NCBI GenBank assembly: GCA_041919675.1
Contig: JAYRTJ010000006.1
Location: 1 to 64,000 of the forward strand
Direction of reading: 5' to 3'
DNA from: SHVO01 sp041919675
GTDB taxonomy: Bacteria > Pseudomonadota > Alphaproteobacteria > Rhodospirillales > Rhodospirillaceae
Length of the DNA: 64,000 nucleotides
The notes under the pieces were generated by a model. The model searched no databases, had not been told where the DNA came from, and worked only from the letters and a program-made list of their open reading frames with translations. Of this stretch, positions 58,822 through 64,000 are shown piece by piece (positions within the stretch are counted from its first letter, which is position 1; each line of letters starts with the position of its first letter). The position numbers and the translations under genes were made by a program.

Positions 58822-60387
58822 ATGGTCACGCGTATTTCAACGTCGGTCTCGAACCAGGTCCTGGTCAACCGCATGCTGGAGCAGCAGCAGCGGGTGAACA
58901 ACGAACAGCAGCAGCTGTCGACCGGCTTCAAGTCGCAGGACTACATCGGCATCGCGCAGGACAGCTTCCGCCTCCTGAATATCGAAAACGAGCGCGCGCG
59001 CCTTTCGCGTTACATGGCCAACAACGACCTCTTGGCGACCACCCTCAAGGCTCAAGCGACCTCGGCCACGGGCGTCGACGACACGGCCCGCATGATCCGC
59101 AGCGAACTGATCCAGTTCGCCAGCCGCGACCTGACGGCGCAGAACCCCGAGACCCAGACGGCGGTGCAGGATCTGCAGCAGAAGGTGTTCTCGGCCTTCA
59201 GCCAGGTGCAGTACTTCCTCACCCAGAAGATCGACGGCAAGTACATTTTCGGCGGCGCCAAAAGCGACACGCCCCCGATCAGCTTCGACTATAAGAGCCT
59301 GCGGGAGTTCCAGCAGTTCTACGACGGCATCAACGCCGTCTTTCCGTCCACGCGCGTGGCGAATCTCGTGGACCTGTCGATCGAGAACAAGAACGTGAAC
59401 TACACGAGCACGACCGTCGCCTCCAACCCGATGACGCTGGTGACCGGCTCGGCGAACGATTTCATCACGTCCACCATCGACCAGACCGCGACCGGCAACC
59501 TCCTGTTCTCCAACGTGGGGTCCAACGGCAAGATCACCGCGACCACGCCGGGTTCTTTCCGCGCCCTCCAGGTCGGCCAGACCTTCATCCTCGACGGTTC
59601 GACCTTGTCGAACAACGGCGTCTACACCATCACCGGGGTGTCGCCCGACGGCATGACCATCACCCTCGACCAGAACGTGACCGCGGGCGCCGAAACCTCG
59701 GGCTCGGTGGAGATGGGCCTTACAATTCCCAACGGCACCGCGATGGCGCTTTCGGGCTCCACCAACGGCAACAACGGCGCCTACACCGTGCGTTGGCCGA
59801 CGAACGCGGAACTGGCGGCGGCGGGTTACGATCCCAACGCCGGCCAAGTCGTCAGCGGCGACATGATCTTCCTGGACAACCAAGTGCCCGTTTCGGGCGT
59901 GCCCGAGACCATCAGCCTCAACTCCCGCGCCTTCCTGACAGGCACCAGCCTGTCCACGGAACAGCGCATCAGCGACACGCAATCGCTTTCCTTGGACGTG
60001 ACCGGCCTCGATCCGGCCTTCGAGAAACTCACCCGCGCGCTCGGCATCATCGCGCAGGGCGACCTGATCAATAACCCGGACCGGGTGCAGCAGGCCCTGG
60101 CCATCATCAATGACGCCATTGAACATTCGCCGTTGCAGCCGACGGAAGAAAAGAGCGACCTGCAAGCCGTGCAGGACCGCATCGGCATCAACCAGCGCGC
60201 CCTGGAAGACGCAAAAGGCGTGCAGACCTCGTTCCTCGCCTTCCTCGAAGGCCGCCAGAACGAGCTGGAAAAGGCGGACACGACCGAAGTCGCCGTGCGC
60301 CTCCAGACGGACAGCCAGGTGCTGCAGATCTCCTACGCTTCGCTCGCGAAGATGCAGGAGCTGACGCTGCTGAATTACCTGCGGTAA
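58822..60387 (+). CDS. flgL: flagellar hook-associated protein 3 FlgL
   Basis: A 521-residue hook-filament junction protein of the flagellin superfamily. The N-terminal coiled region RISTSVSNQVLVNRMLEQQQ and RVNNEQQQLSTGFKSQ, the domain end FASRDLTAQNPETQTAVQDL, YFLTQKIDGKYIFGGAKSDT, and the C-terminal helix LQTDSQVLQISYASLAKMQE are typical. It is longer than enteric FlgL because of a ~200-residue variable middle region rich in Thr, Asn and Gly, likely surface-exposed and a possible glycosylation target. It lies 135 bases after flgK and ends the operon. Confidence 0.93.
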   Translation: MVTRISTSVSNQVLVNRMLEQQQRVNNEQQQLSTGFKSQDYIGIAQDSFRLLNIENERARLSRYMANNDLLATTLKAQATSATGVDDTARMIRSELIQFASRDLTAQNPETQTAVQDLQQKVFSAFSQVQYFLTQKIDGKYIFGGAKSDTPPISFDYKSLREFQQFYDGINAVFPSTRVANLVDLSIENKNVNYTSTTVASNPMTLVTGSANDFITSTIDQTATGNLLFSNVGSNGKITATTPGSFRALQVGQTFILDGSTLSNNGVYTITGVSPDGMTITLDQNVTAGAETSGSVEMGLTIPNGTAMALSGSTNGNNGAYTVRWPTNAELAAAGYDPNAGQVVSGDMIFLDNQVPVSGVPETISLNSRAFLTGTSLSTEQRISDTQSLSLDVTGLDPAFEKLTRALGIIAQGDLINNPDRVQQALAIINDAIEHSPLQPTEEKSDLQAVQDRIGINQRALEDAKGVQTSFLAFLEGRQNELEKADTTEVAVRLQTDSQVLQISYASLAKMQELTLLNYLR

Positions 60388-60441
60388 TCAACGGCCCGCG
60401 AGGGCGGCGCAGGCGGAAATTATATCCGATAAATTTCGCTG

Positions 60442-61758
60442 CTACTCCGCGTGGAGCGGAAAGGCGCCGAACAGGAGGCCGGCGATCAGCAGGACAATGC
60501 TGGTCGCCGTCGCCCATTTCAGGGTGAACTTCTGATACTCGCCGAAGTCCACGCCCGCGAGACCGGCCAGGAGCCAGGTCGAGGGCACGAGCGGGCTGAG
60601 GAGATGGACCGGTTGGCCGACGAGCGCGGCGCTGGCCATCTGCTGCGCCGACAGGCCGTAGTGCGCGGCGGCCTCGGCCAGGACCGGCAGCATCCCGAAA
60701 TAGAACGCGTCGTTCGAGATGAAGAAGGTCATCGGGATGCTGACGAGCCCCGTGATGGGCGCGAGATAAGGCCCAAGAGACGGCGGGATCACGGCGAGCA
60801 GGCTCTTGGACATCGCCTCGACCATGCCGGTCCCGGAAAGTATGCCGGTGAAAATCCCGGCCGCGAAAATCAGGGAGACGACCGCGAGCACATTGGGCGC
60901 GTGCTGCGCGACCCTGGCCTTCAGGACCGCGGGCTGCGGATAGTTCAGCGTGGCGGCGGCCGCGAAGCCGCACATGAACAGGACGGGGAGCGGCAGCACC
61001 GCCATGACCAAGAGCACCATGAGCAGCAGCGTCAGCACGGCATTCACATACACCAGGCGCGGCCGGCACATGGCGGGATCGGTGGAGACGCTGAAAGCCG
61101 CCTCCTCAAGGAGCGTGTCCGCCGCGCCGGGCAGCGACAGCGCACCGAGCCGCTTGCGCTCCCGGCGCCCCAGATAGATCGCGAGCAGAACCAGCCAGCA
61201 AAGCCCCACGGCCATGGCCGGGACGAGCGGGATGAAGACGCCCGAGGAATCGATCCGCAGCGCGGTGGCCGCGCGCGCGGTGGGTCCGCCCCAGGGAATA
61301 ATGTTCATGATGCCGCTGGCGTTCAGCAGCAGGCAGGCCATGATCATCGGGTTGAGGCCGATGCGCCGGTAGAGCGGCATGAACGCGGCCGCGGTGATCA
61401 TGTAAGTCGTCGAACCGTCGCCGTCGAGCGAGACCAGCGCGGCGAGCACGGCCGATCCGACCACGACCTTCACCGGATCGTTGCCGACGATTTTCAGCAG
61501 CGTCCGCACGATGGGATCGAACAGGCCCGCATCCGTCACGATGCCGAAATACAGGATCGCGAACATCAGCATCACGCCGGTGGACACCATGCGTGCGATG
61601 CCGTCGAGCATCATGGGGCCGAGCTGACCGCCGAAGCCGGCAAGAAGGCCGAAGGCGATGGGAACGACGATGAGCGCGACAATGGGCGCCATGCGCTTCG
61701 TCATGATCAGGATCATGAACGCCGCGACCATCAGGAAGCCGAGTGCGGACAACATCAT
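60442..61758 (-). CDS. CitMHS-family citrate/cation symporter
   Basis: A 438-residue inner-membrane transporter with about 12 hydrophobic segments. Matching segments of the CitMHS (citrate-Mg2+/Ca2+:H+ symporter) family include MMLSALGFLMVAAFMILIMT, FAILYFGIVTDAGLFDPIVR, ALVSLDGDGSTTYMITAAAF, MACLLLNASGIMNIIPWGGP and GLVSIPMTFFISNDAFYFGM. It should take up citrate or a related metal-chelating carboxylate with protons. ATG 61758 begins at the first hydrophobic segment; the 33-residue extension to 61857 is low complexity. It has no partner regulator next to it. Confidence 0.92.
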   Translation of the reverse strand: MMLSALGFLMVAAFMILIMTKRMAPIVALIVVPIAFGLLAGFGGQLGPMMLDGIARMVSTGVMLMFAILYFGIVTDAGLFDPIVRTLLKIVGNDPVKVVVGSAVLAALVSLDGDGSTTYMITAAAFMPLYRRIGLNPMIMACLLLNASGIMNIIPWGGPTARAATALRIDSSGVFIPLVPAMAVGLCWLVLLAIYLGRRERKRLGALSLPGAADTLLEEAAFSVSTDPAMCRPRLVYVNAVLTLLLMVLLVMAVLPLPVLFMCGFAAAATLNYPQPAVLKARVAQHAPNVLAVVSLIFAAGIFTGILSGTGMVEAMSKSLLAVIPPSLGPYLAPITGLVSIPMTFFISNDAFYFGMLPVLAEAAAHYGLSAQQMASAALVGQPVHLLSPLVPSTWLLAGLAGVDFGEYQKFTLKWATATSIVLLIAGLLFGAFPLHAE

Positions 61759-61874
61759 CGGGCGCGCCCGTCTACAACAGGCGCCGAGGCGCGGCGCGGC
61801 CCTCCCAGCATGGACATCTCCCCCCACCACGACGACCACGACGACCATGGCGGCCATCGTGGAACAAGTTTAGC

Positions 61875-63794
61875 TTATTCGACCATCGCGCGGTAGGCGC
61901 TCTCAAGGTCGCGGGTATAGGTGAGGCCGTCGCAAAGGCGCGACGCGCGCATCTGTTCGCGAAGCGTGGCGCGCAGAGCGGCGAGGGTCTGGGGATCGGA
62001 GATCGCCGTATCGACGATTCCCTGGATTTCGTCTTCCTTCGACGCGCACCAGGCCCTCAAGCCCGCGCTTGTCAGAAGGCTGGCGCCGACGCGCGCCGCA
62101 TGGCCTTTGCCCGCGAGCGAGACGACAGGCACGCCCATCCACAACGCCTCGCAGGTGGTTGTCGTGCCGTTGTAGGGAAAGGTGTCGAGCGCGATGTCGA
62201 TCTCGCCATAGGCGGCGAGATGCCCTTTGTCGCCGGGCTCCCAGCCGCGCAGATCGAGGCGCGCCGCATCGATGCCGTGCGCGGCGAAGCGGCGCCGCAG
62301 CGCGGCGCACGTATCCCCTTCCACGAGCGGCTTGCTCTTGAGCACAAGGCGCGCGCCGGGAACCGCGTTCAGGATGCCGGCCCAGAGGCGCACCGTGTGA
62401 TCGCCGATCTTGGCGAGCTTGTTGAACGAGCCGAACGTCACGTACCCGCGCGCGCGCAGGGGCAACGGCGAAACCGCAGGCGCGTTTTCGGGCGGCGTGA
62501 AACAGTGCAGCGCATGCAGGCGCATGAGCTCCTCCGTCGTGTAAATTTCACTGCCCGGCGGATCCGTGACCGCGTCGCAAAGCCGGTAGTCCATCGCCGA
62601 AACACCCGTGGTGGCCGGATATCCCAGCGCGCTGACCTGCACCGGCGCGGCGCGTTTGGCGAAGACCGACAGCCGGTTTCCATTGGTGTGGCCCGAGAGG
62701 TCCACCAGCACGTCGATCCCGGTCTCGCGGATCGCGGCGCGCAGGCGTTCGTCGTCCCAGGCCGCGACGTCGTGCCAGTGCGGCGTCATTTTCCTCAGCC
62801 TTGCCGTGACGTCGTCGGGCTGAACGACGTCCGAATAGGCATGGACCTCGACCTCGCGCGGATCGTGGTGACGCAGCAGCTCCTCGACGAAGAAACTGAC
62901 CGAATGGCGCCGGAAATCGGCGGACACGTAACCCAGCTTAAGCGGTTTGCGGGCGGCATGGGGCGCGGGGGGAACCGGGAGATGCAGTTCGTGGCCCCAG
63001 GCGCGGTGGTGCGCGCAAATCTTCGCCGGATCGGTTTCGACATAGATATCGAGGTAAAGGCGATTGTCGGCCGCGTGGCGGTTGAGCGGCCCTTGGGCGA
63101 GCGCGGCATCGAACGTGCGGCGCGCGTTGTCGATGGCGCCCTGTTCAAGCTGGGCGACCCCGAGATTGATGCGCGCGGCGATGTTGTGCGGGTCGATCTC
63201 GAGCGCCTTGGCATGCGCGGCGGCGGCGGCGATGTAGCGCCCCTGCCCCGCGAGCGCCGCGCCGAGATTATTGTGCGTCGCCGAAACCCCGGGCGCGAGC
63301 GCGATGGACCTCGCGAACGCCTCGCGCGCCGCGTCGGGGCGTCCGGCATCGTCGTAGAGAAGGCCGAGATTGTTCCACGCGCCCGCTTGATCGGGATGCA
63401 AGGCCAGGGACGCGCGGTACGCCGTTTCGGACTCTTCGATCCGTCCGGCACGATGGTGCAAAAGGCCGAGGTTGAAATGAAGCGCGGCGTCGGGCGGCCG
63501 CAGCGTACCGGCGTGCGTGAGAGCCGCCAGCGCCTCGTCAAAACGCCCCAATTCGCGCAGCGCCTGGCCGCGCAGAACCTGCGCATCGGCGTCGGCGGCG
63601 TTTCCCGCGATCAAACGGTCGGCGAAGATCAGAGCCTCGCCGTGATGGCCGATCTCGAGACACAGCACCGCCGCCAGGTGCAAAGCCTCGCGCGGCGCAT
63701 CGGCGGCGCGCGCGAGATCGTGCACCGTATGCCAAGCGGCATCCGGCAGGCCTTGATCGTAGTATTTGAGAGCGAGACTGAGGCGAGGATCCAT
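61875..63794 (-). CDS. TPR / GT41-type (OGT-like) glycosyltransferase, second
   Basis: A 639-residue cytosolic protein. Residues ~1-240 contain classic TPRs (LHFNLGLLHHRAGRIEESET, then AWNNLGLLYDDAGRPDAARE). The rest is a family 41 catalytic region: LKLGYVSADFRRHSVSFFVE, IDVLVDLSGHTNGNRLSVFA, QVSALGYPATTGVSAMDYRL, VTFGSFNKLAKIGDHTVRLW, RLDLRGWEPG and DIALDTFPYNGTTTTCEALW. It is the closest glycosyltransferase to the flagellar hook-filament genes; TPR/GT41 proteins such as FlmG glycosylate flagellin in Caulobacter, so flagellar protein modification is plausible but unproven. It is 116 bases from the CitMHS gene on the same strand. Confidence 0.9.
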   Translation of the reverse strand: MDPRLSLALKYYDQGLPDAAWHTVHDLARAADAPREALHLAAVLCLEIGHHGEALIFADRLIAGNAADADAQVLRGQALRELGRFDEALAALTHAGTLRPPDAALHFNLGLLHHRAGRIEESETAYRASLALHPDQAGAWNNLGLLYDDAGRPDAAREAFARSIALAPGVSATHNNLGAALAGQGRYIAAAAAHAKALEIDPHNIAARINLGVAQLEQGAIDNARRTFDAALAQGPLNRHAADNRLYLDIYVETDPAKICAHHRAWGHELHLPVPPAPHAARKPLKLGYVSADFRRHSVSFFVEELLRHHDPREVEVHAYSDVVQPDDVTARLRKMTPHWHDVAAWDDERLRAAIRETGIDVLVDLSGHTNGNRLSVFAKRAAPVQVSALGYPATTGVSAMDYRLCDAVTDPPGSEIYTTEELMRLHALHCFTPPENAPAVSPLPLRARGYVTFGSFNKLAKIGDHTVRLWAGILNAVPGARLVLKSKPLVEGDTCAALRRRFAAHGIDAARLDLRGWEPGDKGHLAAYGEIDIALDTFPYNGTTTTCEALWMGVPVVSLAGKGHAARVGASLLTSAGLRAWCASKEDEIQGIVDTAISDPQTLAALRATLREQMRASRLCDGLTYTRDLESAYRAMVE

Positions 63795-63847
63795 CGCCTC
63801 TTATAACCTGAAGAACGCCTCTCCAGGTTACAAGAATGCGGTTTGGA

Positions 63848-64000
63848 TTATTGGGCCGACGGAACGACGGCGCTGGTGGCGGCGACCGCCGGGTTGGCGC
63901 CGGCGCGCTTGTCGAGCAGGCTGGCGATCTTCGCCGTATAAACGCGATTGATCTCCGCCTGCTTGGCTTGGTCTTCCAGGGCGGCGGTCATCTGCACGCG
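63848..64000 (-). CDS. 3' end of an unidentified gene
   Basis: The final 50 codons of a minus-strand gene that enters from beyond the window edge, with TAA at 63848-63850. The visible sequence is helical (ALEDQAKQAEINRVYTAKIA, then a tail KRAGANPAVAATSAVVPSAQ). The codon use matches the neighbouring genes and no stop interrupts the frame to base 64000. No family is recognised from the fragment. It ends 53 bases from the glycosyltransferase start on the same strand. Confidence 0.5.
   Translation of the reverse strand, partial: RVQMTAALEDQAKQAEINRVYTAKIASLLDKRAGANPAVAATSAVVPSAQ

Noticed and set aside
60451..61896. 481-codon plus-strand frame opposite the CitMHS gene
   Set aside because: Rich in His, Arg, Glu and Asp, the usual antisense of a hydrophobic transporter gene. 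The minus frame has about 12 membrane segments and family motifs.

Overview
The window is high-GC DNA from an alphaproteobacterium. The lineage call rests on gene content: FliX, FlaF, a DUF6468 protein and a MotE-type protein in the motility genes, a DksA with a reduced zinc site, a GTTC-N7-GTTC LexA-type box, CtrA-like TTAACCAT motifs and sigma-54 flagellar promoters. This suits a relative of Caulobacterales, Micropepsales or Rhizobiales, but genus and species cannot be read from the sequence. No rRNA, tRNA, integrase, transposase or CRISPR array was recognised.

Layout. (1) 1-9.4 kb: a cytochrome P450 cut by the window edge, a small unknown protein, a GIY-YIG protein overlapping a TPR/GT41 glycosyltransferase, then an iron-uptake block: PepSY membrane protein, siderophore-type TonB-dependent receptor and a divergent TonB, with Fur-box-like sites between the last two. 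A response-regulator-like protein with altered active-site residues follows. (2) 9.5-12.1 kb: a glycan mini-locus with a methyltransferase-like protein, a GH43-like propeller protein and a GT4 glycosyltransferase. (3) 12.3-16.4 kb: a FecI-FecR-receptor signalling set transcribed in one direction. (4) 16.8-31.2 kb: eight exported or outer-membrane proteins on the minus strand (TonB receptor with signalling domain, NHL-repeat protein, ModA-like binding protein, PF03640-type repeat protein, an unrecognised secreted protein, DUF1592 protein, DUF1552 protein, Tat-exported FMN hydroxyacid dehydrogenase with a CxxCH motif), facing a second divergent FecI-FecR pair. This looks like a surface-signalling-controlled periplasmic uptake and oxidation system and is the best candidate for something undescribed. 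(5) 31.2-32.9 kb: a serine hydrolase.

(6) 33.1-60.4 kb is mainly flagellar. The minus strand carries fliL, fliM, a DUF6468 gene, a motE-like gene, two MotB-like genes and a very large exported TPR protein. The plus strand carries flgF-flgG-flgA-flgH behind a sigma-54 promoter, then flaF followed by a five-copy 84-bp array of terminator hairpins. After an interlude (thioesterase, rhodanese, DUF3987 protein with a LexA-type box, OB-fold protein, exported methyltransferase, dksA) comes fliX, divergent from flgI-rod-binding gene-flgN-like-flgK-flgL behind a second sigma-54 promoter. (7) 60.4-64 kb: a CitMHS transporter, a second TPR/GT41 glycosyltransferase and the 3' end of an unidentified gene.

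The main themes are TonB-dependent uptake with FecIR-type regulation, assembly and powering of a flagellum, and protein or glycan glycosylation that may act on surface structures. Short repeats are frequent: two loci share one palindromic element, and small tandem duplications lie beside dksA, flgI, flgK and flaF.
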